DNA of 64,000 bases from Klebsiella oxytoca NBRC 105695 (GCF_001598695.1 NZ_BCZK01000008.1:1-64000); one strand, 5' to 3'; positions 17,599-26,443 are shown, counted from the stretch's first letter. Notes: a model not told the origin generated them from the letters alone. Translations and numbers: made by a program.

Positions 17599-17916
17599 AA
17601 TGCTGATTGTATTGTAGATTCGTTTGATCCAGAAGTGTCGCCGAAAAATAAGCGTCAGTTGACGGTGAGTTATGTGAGACGTTTGCCAGATCGTCGTCTT
17701 GTTCCGGCGCTGATCATGAAGGGCGAGTGGCTGGCGGCGGCAGGGTTTTCGACCGGCACCCGGGTGGAGGTGCGGGTGATGGAGGGCTGTATTGTGCTGA
17801 CGGCGGTTGAGCCGGAACCGGAGCTGGAAGCCGCGATGCGTAGTGTGGAGAAGCTGTCGGCCAGGAAGCAGAAGCAGGTCAGAGAGTTTATCGGGGTGAT
17901 TGGGGGACGGGGTTGA
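17593..17916 (+). CDS. symE: SymE family type I toxin (SOS-induced, AbrB-fold)
   Basis: This 107-residue protein of the SymE family has an AbrB-like core: [14 protein letters not shown], then [19 protein letters not shown] and [14 protein letters not shown]. These are the segments typical of SymE toxins, which condense the nucleoid or cleave RNA in the E. coli system. The C-terminal [19 protein letters not shown] is basic. The ATG at 17593 follows AGGAATAG. Upstream are a LexA box and, on the opposite strand, SymR, so the whole SOS-controlled antisense module is preserved. Confidence 0.85.
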   Translation: MTNADCIVDSFDPEVSPKNKRQLTVSYVRRLPDRRLVPALIMKGEWLAAAGFSTGTRVEVRVMEGCIVLTAVEPEPELEAAMRSVEKLSARKQKQVREFIGVIGGRG

Positions 17917-18062
17917 GGGGGCAGGATTGCGGTGACAGACAGGATTTTAATGCCATGCTCTATATCGCCACTCCGGACCTGTACTCATCCATCAAATCCG
18001 TACAACGTTCCTTTTAGATAACGGATAAATACCTGTTAATACGACTGAATGAGGAAACCATC

Positions 18063-18497
18063 ATGGAGACTTACCGATTACATCGCGGCAGGCTTATCGA
18101 CCATATCCAGCTTGTGGTAAATGATTTCGAGGCCAGCAAAGCGTTTTATACAGCCGTGCTGGCGGTCCTTGAGATCCCTGTCGTGAATACCTACGATGAT
18201 TATTTTTGGGCTGATGAGCTTGTTGTTTCATCCATTAATAGCCCCGGTTCCACAGGTAAGCCGACAGGACGGCATCACCTGGCTTTCCAGGCCAGGGATC
18301 GTGAGACGGTGGATGCTTTTTACCAAGCGGCGCTGGCACACGGCGGCAGTGATAACGGCGCCCCCGGTGAGCGAACTTATCACCCGGGGTACTACGCGGC
18401 CTTTGTACTCGATCCCGATGGTAACAATATCGAAGCGGTTTACCATGGCGAGGGGGAACGCAGTGCGGCATCGGTGGAGATTGGCTTCAGTCTTTAA
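18063..18497 (+). CDS. VOC-family (glyoxalase/bleomycin resistance fold) protein
   Basis: This 144-residue single-domain vicinal oxygen chelate protein starts LIDHIQLVVNDFEASKAFYT and continues with GRHHLAFQARDRETVDAFYQ and GYYAAFVLDPDGNNIEAVYH. The metal-site positions (His near 14, His in HHLAF, Glu in NIEAV) are retained. Family members include lyases, dioxygenases and antibiotic-binding proteins; the sequence does not say which. GAGGAAACCATC precedes the ATG. It appears to be a single-gene unit ended by the hairpin at 18503. Confidence 0.8.
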   Translation: METYRLHRGRLIDHIQLVVNDFEASKAFYTAVLAVLEIPVVNTYDDYFWADELVVSSINSPGSTGKPTGRHHLAFQARDRETVDAFYQAALAHGGSDNGAPGERTYHPGYYAAFVLDPDGNNIEAVYHGEGERSAASVEIGFSL

Positions 18498-18502
18498 GTA
18501 TA

Positions 18503-18524
18503 ACGGCCTCCGGGCAGGGGCCGT
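18503..18524 (+). terminator. Hairpin after the VOC gene
   Basis: ACGGCC and GGCCGT form a stem with loop TCCGGGCAGG, followed by ATTGGG. A second 9-bp hairpin (AGCCCTCAT/ATGAGGGCT, 18570-18591) follows before the next gene. Neither has a long T-run. Confidence 0.5.
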
Positions 18525-18650
18525 ATTGGGCGGTTGGCATTAAGTCAGACCAGGAATTAGCCATATCGAAGCCCTCATAATAATGAGGGCTACATAAAAT
18601 AAATTCAGTGTTGTAAATTCATTGCGTATTCATTTTATAAAGGAATAACG

Positions 18651-19394
18651 ATGGGAGCTATTAACGAGATAGATATTGCAAAGCTGGTTTTGCTACCCGC
18701 GATTTTATATGTGGCTAAAAAGATCATCGACTGGGCGGGAAAAGTGATGTCCAGCCCGCAAACGAAGCGAAAAATTCGCTTTGAAAAGGTACCTATTGAA
18801 ACCAAAATAGAGGTGCTGAATAAAATCGCTGAGATAGCGAACGCTGACATACCCGACACCAAACTCTCGAGGACGCATCAGACCGTACAAATAAAGTTTT
18901 TGTATGAGCAGATCGGGATTACCCTCCCTGTCTGGCACGCCCATCAGTTGATCGCGTTTATCGCTGATAAAAATATCGGCTCATATGATGTACGATTAAT
19001 AAGTTTCCTTAAAAACCCATCCTTATATCGTTGTGAAGAAAATCATTTTTCTGTAGATGCTAAAAAAATTAAAACTTTTCACCTCGTTAGCGGGGGTTTC
19101 TGGCTATTTTCAATAGTTATTTTCGCTTGCGCCTGGTGGACGACAATACAATCGTTACTGGCCAGCGGGGGCGTAAATTCAGCTATCGCATTTTCACTGT
19201 TTTACTTTATTTCCGCTATTGTGGTCACTGGCTTTATCTTGAGCCAGGTTGGAGAAACCTGGCAAAGCGCCAGATTCGCCAGGCTGTTTGAAAGGTGGTG
19301 TGAGGATGAAGCGCGGGTGGATAGTGGGGAGAGTGCTGTGCTAGCCGCATCGGGGCCAGAAGAACAGATGCCTCAACAGGAGCTTTTCAAATGA
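18651..19394 (+). CDS. Membrane protein of unknown function
   Basis: I do not recognise this 247-residue protein. It has a hydrophobic N-terminal stretch (KLVLLPAILYVAKKI) that may anchor it, a soluble middle of about 120 residues (KIRFEKVPIETKIEVLNKIA, TVQIKFLYEQIGITLPVWHA), two clear transmembrane segments (about 143-163 and 176-197) and an acidic cytoplasmic-looking tail. A good AAAGGAA precedes the ATG. It is the last gene before the island's left attachment repeat, so it marks the chromosomal edge. Codon use is less GC-biased than in the regulon to the left, so it could itself be acquired. Confidence 0.65.
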   Translation: MGAINEIDIAKLVLLPAILYVAKKIIDWAGKVMSSPQTKRKIRFEKVPIETKIEVLNKIAEIANADIPDTKLSRTHQTVQIKFLYEQIGITLPVWHAHQLIAFIADKNIGSYDVRLISFLKNPSLYRCEENHFSVDAKKIKTFHLVSGGFWLFSIVIFACAWWTTIQSLLASGGVNSAIAFSLFYFISAIVVTGFILSQVGETWQSARFARLFERWCEDEARVDSGESAVLAASGPEEQMPQQELFK

Positions 19395-19441
19395 TGAAAT
19401 GCAGATACAAAAAAGTATTTTAGTGGTCTGATTGGGGGATT

Positions 19442-19463
19442 TGGTGCGAAGGCCGGACTCGAA
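19442..19463. repeat. Left attachment repeat (att) of the island
   Basis: GAAGGCCGGACTCGAA at 19448-19463 is identical to 57669-57684 inside leuX, and TGGTGC precedes both copies with a one-base indel. It corresponds to the T-arm and 3' acceptor part of the tRNA. Confidence 0.85.
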
Positions 19464-19518
19464 TTTCACACCCAATAGACTGATATAAATGTAGTTTATA
19501 AGCAGGAATAATTATTTA

Positions 19519-19538
19519 TACCCGCACTTGTACCCACA
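19519..19538. promoter_or_regulatory. Probable integrase arm-type site, left end
   Basis: TACCCGCACTTGTACCCACA matches the motif at 57519-57538 in 18 of 20 positions and lies 56 bp inside the left att repeat. An inverted GTGGGTATA copy sits at 19572-19580. Confidence 0.55.
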
Positions 19539-19623
19539 AGTTAAAATCCGTATAAAAAATAGACATCGCGAGTGGGTATAAAGCCATACCAGTAGAACAC
19601 CGATATGGCTATCAAAGCAAGAT

Positions 19624-20631
19624 TCAAGCAGGAAGGAAAGTTTTCTTCAGAGGCACTAAAAGTTTGGTCTCGATATCGACTTGCTCGTAGTTCTCAATAA
19701 GCGCACGGACGAGATCGTCTAGCGTCCAGAGCGTCAGAGGTATCGTCGAACGATCAGCTTCATATCGAGCATCTTTTGTAAAACCACCGGTACTGACATA
19801 AAGCCCGCGGTCATCTTTATGGCGACCACCGATAAAGCTGCGTATCTGTTGGCTTCCCATCTGTTCCCTGCGATGCTTTACCTCAACGATAATACGCGGA
19901 TTTTCAAAACCGAATCCATCAGGTGAAGCAATGATATCTTTACCCCGATCGGCTCCTGCAGGTGAAACCTGCGTTTTATAGCCCATACTGCGTAAAACTC
20001 CGGCAACCAGATTTTGCATCTCATCCCAATCAAGAGAGTTGATGCGGTCTTTGATACCCTCAAACGCCAGCATTTCCATATCGCGCAGCGGATCAGAAAC
20101 GACCTCATCTTCATCTATCACAATTGGATTCTGAGTAATTACATCTGCAGTGGGTTTCTTATCCTGTAAAAGCTCTTCTAGCGCATATTCTGGAAGCTGG
20201 AAAACTGTCAGCGTAGAACCCAATGTGTTTTTGGTAGCAACAGACAGTCTATCGCGGTCGATTTCTTGAGTATTCCATTTAACCTGCCGAGCGATTCCCA
20301 TCCCCTCATCCACCCATTCAGGATGATATTGGAAGTCTGAAGTGACTTTGCCTAGCAAATAAGTACGGTTGGCTGGCGAATAGGTAATAACCCAATCACC
20401 CTTTTGGATCTCATTCACAAAACGCCAGACCTGCGATGCACCAGAACGCGCAGTTCCCAGCTTTGTTAAGGGATCCGCCTCTTGGTATAAAGCGAGTAAC
20501 TGGGCTCGGGACAGGCCGGGTTTGACTAATGGAGCTAGCTGAGACCAACCGATGCCTACAATTTGCTTATCGCGAAAATCGTCATAGAGCTTGCCGCCGT
20601 CACCACGGATCATCCACATTCTGTTGCCCAT
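19624..20631 (-). CDS. Mrr-like restriction endonuclease (probable type IV)
   Basis: This 335-residue protein has an N-terminal domain of about 140 residues (MWMIRGDGGKLYDDF, KQIVGIGWSQL, KGDWVITYSPANRTYLLGKV), which resembles the DNA-reading module found on some Mrr-like enzymes. The C-terminal Mrr_cat domain carries the PD-(D/E)xK signature: Asp in GADRGKDIIASP and IIVEVKHR, with QIRSFIGG after it. Such enzymes typically cut modified foreign DNA. The start at 20631 has AGGGA upstream. It is the outermost cargo gene at the left island end, transcribed toward the att site, and stands alone with no methyltransferase, as expected for type IV. Confidence 0.78.
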   Translation of the reverse strand: MGNRMWMIRGDGGKLYDDFRDKQIVGIGWSQLAPLVKPGLSRAQLLALYQEADPLTKLGTARSGASQVWRFVNEIQKGDWVITYSPANRTYLLGKVTSDFQYHPEWVDEGMGIARQVKWNTQEIDRDRLSVATKNTLGSTLTVFQLPEYALEELLQDKKPTADVITQNPIVIDEDEVVSDPLRDMEMLAFEGIKDRINSLDWDEMQNLVAGVLRSMGYKTQVSPAGADRGKDIIASPDGFGFENPRIIVEVKHRREQMGSQQIRSFIGGRHKDDRGLYVSTGGFTKDARYEADRSTIPLTLWTLDDLVRALIENYEQVDIETKLLVPLKKTFLPA

Positions 20632-20657
20632 AACCGTCCCTTCATGAGGAAAAGAAA

Positions 20658-20777
20658 TTAAGCTGGATCATAAGCTTGTTCGCCGCATGCGTCAAAACCA
20701 TCAACAACGACGGCCCAGCATTCCCGGATTGTGCTTGCGATAATGTGCCCAGTTAAAAATACAGCTTCAATTTGCAT
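20658..20777 (-). CDS. Possible small protein of 39 residues
   Basis: An open frame with ATG at 20777 encodes 39 residues (MQIEAVFLTGHIIAS..., two cysteines, acidic end). It lies between the CbtA gene and the Mrr-like gene, behind a hairpin at 20798-20829. Only a weak GGAC-type ribosome binding site is visible. I recognise no family, and it may be chance. Confidence 0.22.
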   Translation of the reverse strand: MQIEAVFLTGHIIASTIRECWAVVVDGFDACGEQAYDPA

Positions 20778-20797
20778 GATATTTCGTCCATATAAGT

Positions 20798-20829
20798 AAA
20801 AGCACCAACCAGCATCGGCAGGTGCTTTT
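20798..20829. terminator. Terminator downstream of cbtA
   Basis: AAAAGCACC and GGTGCTTTT form a 9-bp stem with T-runs on both sides, so it can work in both directions. It follows the toxin gene on the minus strand. Confidence 0.7.
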
Positions 20830-20889
20830 TGGAATGAGTAAATAAGTAAGGAAAGCTGCAGTGTGAATCAGGAAGGCTGTTCCCAATGT

Positions 20890-21231
20890 TCACCGTGCCG
20901 CGCTAATACGATTTCTTTTCAATAAACCAGTTGCCTGTCGCGCCCGCAGAATATCGACTGCCCGCAGATATGGGGACTGTTCTTGCCAGTCGAATCCCCT
21001 GCGATCAATACGAACCAGCCCGTACTTTTCCACCAGAAAATTAGCGGCATCGGCCAAAGATATACCGGCATCGATATGTTCCTGAATTACCTTTTCATCA
21101 CTGAATGGTGTGTCGTTGAGTGTTAGGCCATAATGTTGTTCCAGCAGGCGTGCAAGCAGCATTTGCCAGCCTGCCACGGGTGGCAGACATAGCGTCGCCG
21201 CCTGCGGATTTGTTGCAGGTAGAGTTTTCAT
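20890..21231 (-). CDS. cbtA: CbtA/YpjF-family type IV toxin
   Basis: This 113-residue protein has the CbtA (YeeV/YkfI/YpjF) sequence: [48 protein letters not shown] and [11 protein letters not shown]. In E. coli these toxins inhibit the cytoskeletal proteins FtsZ and MreB. The start at 21231 is chosen from the family N-terminus; an open extension upstream overlaps the antitoxin gene and is not expected to be used. The C-terminus ([11 protein letters not shown]) looks slightly short for the usual 120-odd residues. It lies 20 bp after its antitoxin gene, as in CP4-44 and CP4-57. Confidence 0.88.
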   Translation of the reverse strand: MKTLPATNPQAATLCLPPVAGWQMLLARLLEQHYGLTLNDTPFSDEKVIQEHIDAGISLADAANFLVEKYGLVRIDRRGFDWQEQSPYLRAVDILRARQATGLLKRNRISAAR

Positions 21232-21251
21232 ATTTGCTCTTGTGAAAGTAG

Positions 21252-21593
21252 TTAACGATGGGTGGAGTAAACGGCGATGTATACGTAGCCGCAACTGCCA
21301 AGGGTATCGGCTTCGCAGGTGAAACCATTGTGGTACAGGGTGACACAGTGGGCATGGCGAGGATTCATTTCACCAGTAGTCAGCATCGATTCCATCTGGC
21401 TGATAAAATGCGGGAATGCCACATCCAGCTTAAAACATTCTGCTTCGCTGAACTTACCAGTGATACTGGCCCGGTCAGCCAGATAGTGCAGCCGGTTTCC
21501 CTCCTGTACCAGACGAGCGCCAAAGCAAGGTGTCACATTACGATTCAGTCCCCATTTTAGAAATGAATCGTTCTCTGAGTCAGTAGATTTCAT
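21252..21593 (-). CDS. cbeA: CbeA/YfjZ-family type IV antitoxin
   Basis: This 113-residue member of the YeeU/YafW/YfjZ family carries the signature [21 protein letters not shown], then [33 protein letters not shown] and a C-terminal VYIAVY. In E. coli CbeA counteracts CbtA by bundling the toxin's targets and not by binding the toxin itself. GAGGG precedes the ATG at 21593. It sits directly between the RadC-like and toxin genes, the standard order. Confidence 0.88.
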   Translation of the reverse strand: MKSTDSENDSFLKWGLNRNVTPCFGARLVQEGNRLHYLADRASITGKFSEAECFKLDVAFPHFISQMESMLTTGEMNPRHAHCVTLYHNGFTCEADTLGSCGYVYIAVYSTHR

Positions 21594-21603
21594 TGAAGTG
21601 CCC

Positions 21604-22146
21604 TCATATCCAGCCTCGCTCAGCAAACGACACAATGCCATCTGATCCGATAACCAGATGATCAAGCGTGTTCACATCAACCAGTGCCAGCGCTTCTTTA
21701 AGCCTGCCCGTAATGTTGCGATCGCATTGGCTGGGCTCCGGATCGCCGGAGGGATGGTTGTGTGCGAGGACGACAGCTGCGGCATTGGAGCGAAGCGCTG
21801 ACTTCACTACCTCACGGGGATGAACCTGGACATGGTTAATCGAACCGGCAAATAGCGTTTCACCCTCCAGTAAACGATGCTGGTTATCGAGATAGAGCAC
21901 CATAAACACTTCCCGTTCTTGTCCTGCCAGCTGTAACCGAAGCCAGTCACGGGCAGCAGTACTTGAGGTAAAGGCTATTCCAGGCTGGCGCAGATATTTA
22001 TCTAGCAGATTGGTAGCACGTCGGATGGTCCGTTGGGCATAGGGTGTTAATCCGGATGTCGCGGTAAGCAGGTAATCATGTTGAGCCATAACCGTCAGCG
22101 GAAAAAGTTCAGGCTGTGATGATACCGGGGATAATGCGATATTCAT
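21604..22146 (-). CDS. RadC-like JAB/MPN domain protein (YeeS/YfjY type)
   Basis: This 180-residue protein of the short, island-borne RadC family lacks the N-terminal helix-hairpin-helix of chromosomal RadC. The JAMM metal motif is intact: a glutamate in the first strand and AHNHPSGDPEPSQCD (His-x-His...Asp). VFMVLYLDNQHRLL and HPREVVKSAL are family hallmarks. The biochemical role is unsettled; a link to DNA processing is traditional but weakly supported. It lies 11 bp before cbeA. Confidence 0.85.
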   Translation of the reverse strand: MNIALSPVSSQPELFPLTVMAQHDYLLTATSGLTPYAQRTIRRATNLLDKYLRQPGIAFTSSTAARDWLRLQLAGQEREVFMVLYLDNQHRLLEGETLFAGSINHVQVHPREVVKSALRSNAAAVVLAHNHPSGDPEPSQCDRNITGRLKEALALVDVNTLDHLVIGSDGIVSFAERGWI

Positions 22147-22158
22147 GTTCGGTATTCC

Positions 22159-22602
22159 TCAGTCGATAAGATGCATAATGGCGCTGCATTCCGGATGGTT
22201 TAGCGCGTAGTCACGTAAGTAATAATAGTGCTCAGTCATCGCGTCACACTCGGTGCAACAAGCGTGGTGGCTGTATGCCATCAGACAGGCAACCATCCCT
22301 GCAGCTTCACTGGTAAGCTGTGCGCCATTGCCGTTCATGCTGTTGAACAATGTCCACTTCTCATCGTGATCTGACTCGGGAGCCATAAAAGCGCCGCCGT
22401 TGCTGAGTGTCGAAAAGCGCCAGATACCACCTTGGTAATCGGCACACAGCCGATCCATAAAGGCGAAAATGCGAGGTTCAAGGGTTATCCATTGTGGGAT
22501 GGAGCCAAAGTGCTGCGGCCAGAAACCAATTCGTAACTCGTCAGGGACGACTGAGGCAGTAATTGCTGCCTGCTCAGCGAACTGAAGGTTTTGTGTATTC
22601 AT
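22159..22602 (-). CDS. ArdB/KlcA-type antirestriction protein (YfjX family)
   Basis: This 147-residue protein has the family segments RIGFWPQHFGSIPQWITLEP, FMDRLCADYQGGIWRFSTLS, NGGAFMAPE and HHACCTECDAMTEHYYYLRD. ArdB/KlcA proteins relieve type I restriction in vivo, by a mechanism unlike DNA-mimic ArdA. Such genes help mobile DNA enter a restricting host. It stands in the CP4-57-like block, 12 bp upstream of the RadC-like gene, and AAGGAGATAG precedes its ATG. Note that it shares the island with BREX and two restriction endonucleases. Confidence 0.85.
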   Translation of the reverse strand: MNTQNLQFAEQAAITASVVPDELRIGFWPQHFGSIPQWITLEPRIFAFMDRLCADYQGGIWRFSTLSNGGAFMAPESDHDEKWTLFNSMNGNGAQLTSEAAGMVACLMAYSHHACCTECDAMTEHYYYLRDYALNHPECSAIMHLID

Positions 22603-22632
22603 TAAACTATCTCCTTATGCCGGAACTGTTGT

Positions 22633-23454
22633 TTAACGCCCGAAAAAATCGAGCATGTTTTCGGCCATTACCCACAGGGCGCGATTGAGCTTCACATCGC
22701 CATCAATACCGGTAACAGCACGGGTGCGGCTGCTTTTCCCCTGAGCGGTTCGCCCTGACAATCCACCTTTCATCAGGTTCTCCTGCACGCGCTGGTATAC
22801 GGTCCACAGGTCATCGCTGTAGTCCTCCCGGCGACGTGGGGTCAGCAACTGCGATACCGTGACCGGCTGGTGTTCCTCACCAAAGCGATACTTCAGTGCG
22901 GCATTTGCCAGTGCGTGACGGGCTGGTTCTGGCAGTGCCAGTGACTGCATTGCATCGCGCTTCTCCTCAACCCGGTCAAACACACCGAGCACTTCGTAAG
23001 CCCCTTCAATCACCTTCTCGACGACATTGCCTTTATGCGGTACCCGCACCTCTCCGAATGACTGACCGCAGACCAGGCCGTTGGTACAGACGCCACGAAA
23101 CAGCCCCGGCAGCATCTGGTAGCTTGATGAGCCGTCATGGCTGTTAAGCAGAATGATTTCCGGTACCTGATGGCCGGTCAGTTGCCCGGAACGACGCAGG
23201 CGCAGCATGTGTTTGGTGTGCTCCCGCTTGCTCTGGTCGCGAACCTTCGTCTGGCAGGCGAAGAACGGCTCAAAACCTTCACGCTGCAGGCTTTCGAGGA
23301 TGGTGATGGTCGGGATGTAGGTGTACCTGTCTGAACAAGATTCATGCTTGTCAGTCCCGAACACGCTGGGCACATGACTCATCAGCTCTTCGTGGGTAAG
23401 AGGCCGGTCACGGCGTATCTGGTTTATACGGCCAAAGCGGCTGGCTAATCGCAT
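22633..23454 (-). CDS. DUF932 protein (YfjQ/YafZ family)
   Basis: This 273-residue protein is typical of the CP4-type island block (MRLASRFGRINQIRRDRPLT, FFACQTKVRDQSKREHTKHM, YQMLPGLFRGVCTNGLVCGQ). DUF932 resembles phage and plasmid LAGLIDADG-free replication or recombination-associated proteins, but no function is established. AAGGAG lies just upstream of the ATG at 23454, which gives the exact YafZ length. Transcription continues from the genes to its right, but a terminator at 23484-23520 separates them. Confidence 0.82.
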   Translation of the reverse strand: MRLASRFGRINQIRRDRPLTHEELMSHVPSVFGTDKHESCSDRYTYIPTITILESLQREGFEPFFACQTKVRDQSKREHTKHMLRLRRSGQLTGHQVPEIILLNSHDGSSSYQMLPGLFRGVCTNGLVCGQSFGEVRVPHKGNVVEKVIEGAYEVLGVFDRVEEKRDAMQSLALPEPARHALANAALKYRFGEEHQPVTVSQLLTPRRREDYSDDLWTVYQRVQENLMKGGLSGRTAQGKSSRTRAVTGIDGDVKLNRALWVMAENMLDFFGR

Positions 23455-23483
23455 GGGTAACTCCTTATCTGATAAAGAAATAA

Positions 23484-23520
23484 AAACAAAAAAGGCCATG
23501 TTCCCGAAGGAGCATGGCCT
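23484..23520 (-). terminator. Terminator between the exported-protein gene and the DUF932 gene
   Basis: AGGCCATG and CATGGCCT form an 8-bp stem. On the minus strand it is followed by TTTTTGTTTTTA. It lies after the gene at 23575 and before the DUF932 start. Confidence 0.72.
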
Positions 23521-23574
23521 GTTGCTATCTGGTGTTGGTGCGTAGCGGGCTGGATAGTTCTGAAATATGAATAA

Positions 23575-24048
23575 TTAATCGCTGTAGTGTGTGGTCCGGC
23601 ACTCACTGAGGTCTGACAGTTCTTTCTGCGTATTTATTCGTCCCGGACTGAAGCTGCCTACTTTTTTGTCACTGACGTAAAGATCAAAGCTCGCGGCCTG
23701 CCCCAGGGCGTCAATAAATGACACCCAGGCATTGTCACCGTTTCGCCAGCCGAGGAATGACGGTAACGGATACTGACTGTTATCCATGACGACTGTTATT
23801 TCCGTCCCGTCGTCATGAGAACTTACTGATGTTCCATCAGGCAGGGTGAGATTAACGCCGTGTTGCAGAATATTCTGCGCATCCGGATTGCCAGTACAGT
23901 TCAGATTAAACACCACCTTCTCCGGGCTGGTAATGATATATTCGGTCACGCCCATCCCAAAACCACTCGTCCACATATTGGGAATAGCCTGTGCTGTTGA
24001 TACAGAAGCCAGCATAGCTAATGTAAATATTACGTAAGGCAGTCGCAT
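23575..24048 (-). CDS. Exported protein of unknown function (YfjT-like)
   Basis: This 157-residue protein has a cleavable signal peptide (MRLPYVIFTLAMLASVSTAQ, cleavage near AQA-IP, about 22). The mature part is rich in short beta-strand patterns, with two cysteines (LNCTG and SECRT) that could pair in the periplasm. From memory it resembles YfjT of prophage CP4-57, which is uncharacterised. GAGGACAAC precedes the ATG. It sits between another exported protein and the DUF932 gene. Confidence 0.65.
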   Translation of the reverse strand: MRLPYVIFTLAMLASVSTAQAIPNMWTSGFGMGVTEYIITSPEKVVFNLNCTGNPDAQNILQHGVNLTLPDGTSVSSHDDGTEITVVMDNSQYPLPSFLGWRNGDNAWVSFIDALGQAASFDLYVSDKKVGSFSPGRINTQKELSDLSECRTTHYSD

Positions 24049-24095
24049 AATGTTGTCCTCAAATCATGTAATAAAGTAATGAAAAAAGAGTTGGA

Positions 24096-24548
24096 TTATT
24101 TTATTTGTTTATAGCGAAACGCTTCTTTCCCGGCATAAATCCCGACGAGGTCGTCATAACGAGGGTCCTTTTTATTCGGGCGAAACGTTACTTTCATATC
24201 CGGACTGCACATATCCTTCATGGTGAGATTGAATTCTTTACCTGGCGTAATGGTATACCCTGTTGCTACATCGTCTTTACTGGGAGTGATCCACCCCCAA
24301 AGGCCCCCCGGACAATCTCTGGAAGGTTTCGAGCGAACAACAATAAACCATCCCATTGAATCCACTTCCGTCGCTGTACACAGTTTTCTGACCTGGCGGT
24401 GGGCATCACACCAGAATATATTCCCACTCTTATTATTCACTGCTGCAGGCAGGAACCCGCTATAAGGACGTGCTGCGTGAACATTACCTGCGATAAGTAA
24501 GGGGAACAATATGACTGGCAGTAAAGACAATAATTTCAATTTTTTCAT
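24096..24548 (-). CDS. Exported protein of unknown function
   Basis: I do not recognise this 150-residue protein with confidence. It has a signal peptide (MKKLKLLSLLPVILFPLLIA, cleavage near VHA-ARPYSG, about 25) and four cysteines in the mature part (WCDAHR, LCTATE, DCPGG, MCSPD), fitting two periplasmic disulphides. Aromatic-rich strands follow (WFIVVRSKPS, LWGWITPS). It forms a pair with the exported protein at 23575 (47 bp apart), as in related CP4-type islands. Confidence 0.6.
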   Translation of the reverse strand: MKKLKLLSLLPVILFPLLIAGNVHAARPYSGFLPAAVNNKSGNIFWCDAHRQVRKLCTATEVDSMGWFIVVRSKPSRDCPGGLWGWITPSKDDVATGYTITPGKEFNLTMKDMCSPDMKVTFRPNKKDPRYDDLVGIYAGKEAFRYKQIK

Positions 24549-24583
24549 TAGATTAACCTTACATTTAATTATGGAGACAATCT

Positions 24584-25300
24584 CTAATCAGTTTGTCCGG
24601 ATTGCCCCCAACTTTCTGAGGGAGAAAATGAATTCAGCGACTGCTGAATAAAACGGAAATGAGGTAAGGCAGAGATAAAATGCTTATCCTCCGACAGCTG
24701 ATGGAGAAACTCACTGCGAATAAATGTTTCCCGCGATGGCTTTACCAGATGAATCTCATCCAACCGGAAGACACGTAATTGCCTGTTATGTTCAGCGACA
24801 AGGTACCAGTAACCGTCAAGAGCGATTAGCCGGTAAGGTGCGATGGCCTCATGACGCTCCCCTTCAGTCAGAACGGTGATGCGCTGACATCCCGAAATAG
24901 CTCTGACCAGCCTGTAGAAGGAGAGCTTTCCTGCCGGGGGATGAGGTCTGTCCTGATGCCATACCAGACAGGGTCGATCATCACAGTCCAGCAGGCTGCT
25001 GACCAGTCGCCGGTCAAAGCCCGGGAAAACCCCGGCCAGCCCTGTGCGGTGAGCAAAGGTCAGAATATCTATTTCCTGCCGCGTACTGTGAATATCCGAG
25101 CGCAGACTGCACTGCCCCTGGTAGTAATCCAGGTCGAGATACATCAGACGTTCCCGAAAGTCACGACGCAGCGTGCGCTCTGACACCCCAAATTCAGTTG
25201 CCAGTTTGCGAATAAACAGAGTTTCACCGGAAACCAGGCGGCTGATAATCAACGACAACCTGACGGCAAGCCGGTCATGTCGCCGCTCCTGAAGCGTCAT
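24584..25300 (-). CDS. WYL-domain transcriptional regulator (YfjR/YafY-like)
   Basis: This 238-residue regulator has an N-terminal DeoR-like winged helix ([20 protein letters not shown], about 28-47) and a WYL domain at about 125-190 ([20 protein letters not shown], then [20 protein letters not shown], with the [11 protein letters not shown] segment after it). WYL regulators sense nucleotides or DNA signals and often control island and defence genes. This one belongs to the CP4-57-like block (YfjR position) and is far from BREX, so it is not an obvious BrxR. It lies between the exported proteins and the GTPase gene. Confidence 0.82.
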   Translation of the reverse strand: MTLQERRHDRLAVRLSLIISRLVSGETLFIRKLATEFGVSERTLRRDFRERLMYLDLDYYQGQCSLRSDIHSTRQEIDILTFAHRTGLAGVFPGFDRRLVSSLLDCDDRPCLVWHQDRPHPPAGKLSFYRLVRAISGCQRITVLTEGERHEAIAPYRLIALDGYWYLVAEHNRQLRVFRLDEIHLVKPSRETFIRSEFLHQLSEDKHFISALPHFRFIQQSLNSFSPSESWGQSGQTD

Positions 25301-25543
25301 GAAAGATTTCTCCTGAGAAGTTAACTCTCTGAATTAATACTGTTTACTTTAAAGGAAGGAGTGGACAGGGTATGGACAACATCGGAACTATTTTTTATGA
25401 GCAGTCCAGCCTTGTGGGCGCTCGTCTGACAGATAATGATGCTTCGCATGATTTAATTGATGATAAAACACAGTGGAAAGGACGTGTCCACAATCAACAA
25501 ATCATTAACAACCAGTTCATCATTCGCAGAGAAAATCGCGATA

Positions 25544-26419
25544 TCAGAAGAATATCCAGTCCCAGACGGCCCGTGCGACCGACACCACCGCATCACGCAC
25601 GCTACGAATCACCGTTTTCAGTGGTGCAAACAGGAACGAAGATGATTCTGCGGTATCGAAAACCCGGCTCACAGCGTCACCGAAACTGTCACGGGCCTGC
25701 GACTTTACCGGCTCTGTGCAGAGTCTCCCGTGCAGTTGTGTCACCACCGGGCTGGTGGCGCGGTCAGGCAGACAGCGCATCATGGCTGCCACCATCTCCT
25801 CAATGCCCCATCCAGTGCTGGCGGACACCACACAGACCGGATGATGCGGTTTAAACATCGCCATAATCGCAGCCTGCTTCGCTTTAAGATTTCCCTGTTG
25901 GTGCGGTGAAGGTTTGCTGGTGAGGGTATCCCATTCATGGCAGGGTTCGATTTTGTCGGCCTGGTTAATCACAAACAGTACCTTTTGTCTGTAAGGTTGC
26001 ATCACACCGTGCCAGAACTGTTCGTCCACGGTTAGTGCCCGATCATCGGCCTTAATGACCCATAGCACCAGGTCCAACTCCGGCAGGATTCGACGGTACA
26101 GGGCACGGTATTCTTGATCCCACCGCTCGTTTTCACCTACCCCCGGTAAATCGACAATCACCAGACTGTGACGACCGCTGCGCAATCGGAAGCGCAGTAC
26201 GTCGCGAGTACAGGCGTTCACGTCACTCACCGGGGACACCTCGCCCCGGAAAAGTTCGTTGCAGAGAGAGGATTTACCAGCACCACTTTTGCCCATGATG
26301 CCAATCACCGGCTCGTAATGGGTCAGGTTCTGGATACGTTCAAGAATAAGCTGGCGAAGCGTGTGCGGAAGCGACGCGAGCGGTTGTTCAAGGGCTTGAA
26401 GGCCGTCAGATTTATTCAT
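25544..26419 (-). CDS. GTPase of the YfjP/YeeP/YkfA family
   Basis: This 291-residue Era/YihA-like GTPase carries the P-loop GIMGKSGAGKSSLCNEL (about 39-55), switch II DLPGVGEN, and NQAD as the base-specificity motif, followed by VVSASTGWGIEEM. The C-terminus is amphipathic and aromatic (VRDAVVSVARAVWDWIFF), which suggests membrane contact. It is standard in CP4-type islands, with no proven cellular role. The 243-bp gap to the WYL gene contains nothing convincing. A minus-strand terminator-like hairpin lies just upstream. Confidence 0.83.
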   Translation of the reverse strand: MNKSDGLQALEQPLASLPHTLRQLILERIQNLTHYEPVIGIMGKSGAGKSSLCNELFRGEVSPVSDVNACTRDVLRFRLRSGRHSLVIVDLPGVGENERWDQEYRALYRRILPELDLVLWVIKADDRALTVDEQFWHGVMQPYRQKVLFVINQADKIEPCHEWDTLTSKPSPHQQGNLKAKQAAIMAMFKPHHPVCVVSASTGWGIEEMVAAMMRCLPDRATSPVVTQLHGRLCTEPVKSQARDSFGDAVSRVFDTAESSSFLFAPLKTVIRSVRDAVVSVARAVWDWIFF

Positions 26420-26443
26420 ACAGTAGTCTCAGCGTGAAGAATT

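Noticed and set aside
24584..25300. WYL regulator as the BREX regulator BrxR
   Set aside because: It lies 13 kb from brxA within a CP4-57-like block and matches the YfjR position; BrxR normally sits directly upstream of BREX.
25372..25854. 160-codon plus-strand frame across the gap and the GTPase gene
   Set aside because: Two thirds of it are antisense to a clear GTPase; the first 55 codons show no recognisable protein and no family. The AAGGAGTG upstream makes it tempting but not enough.
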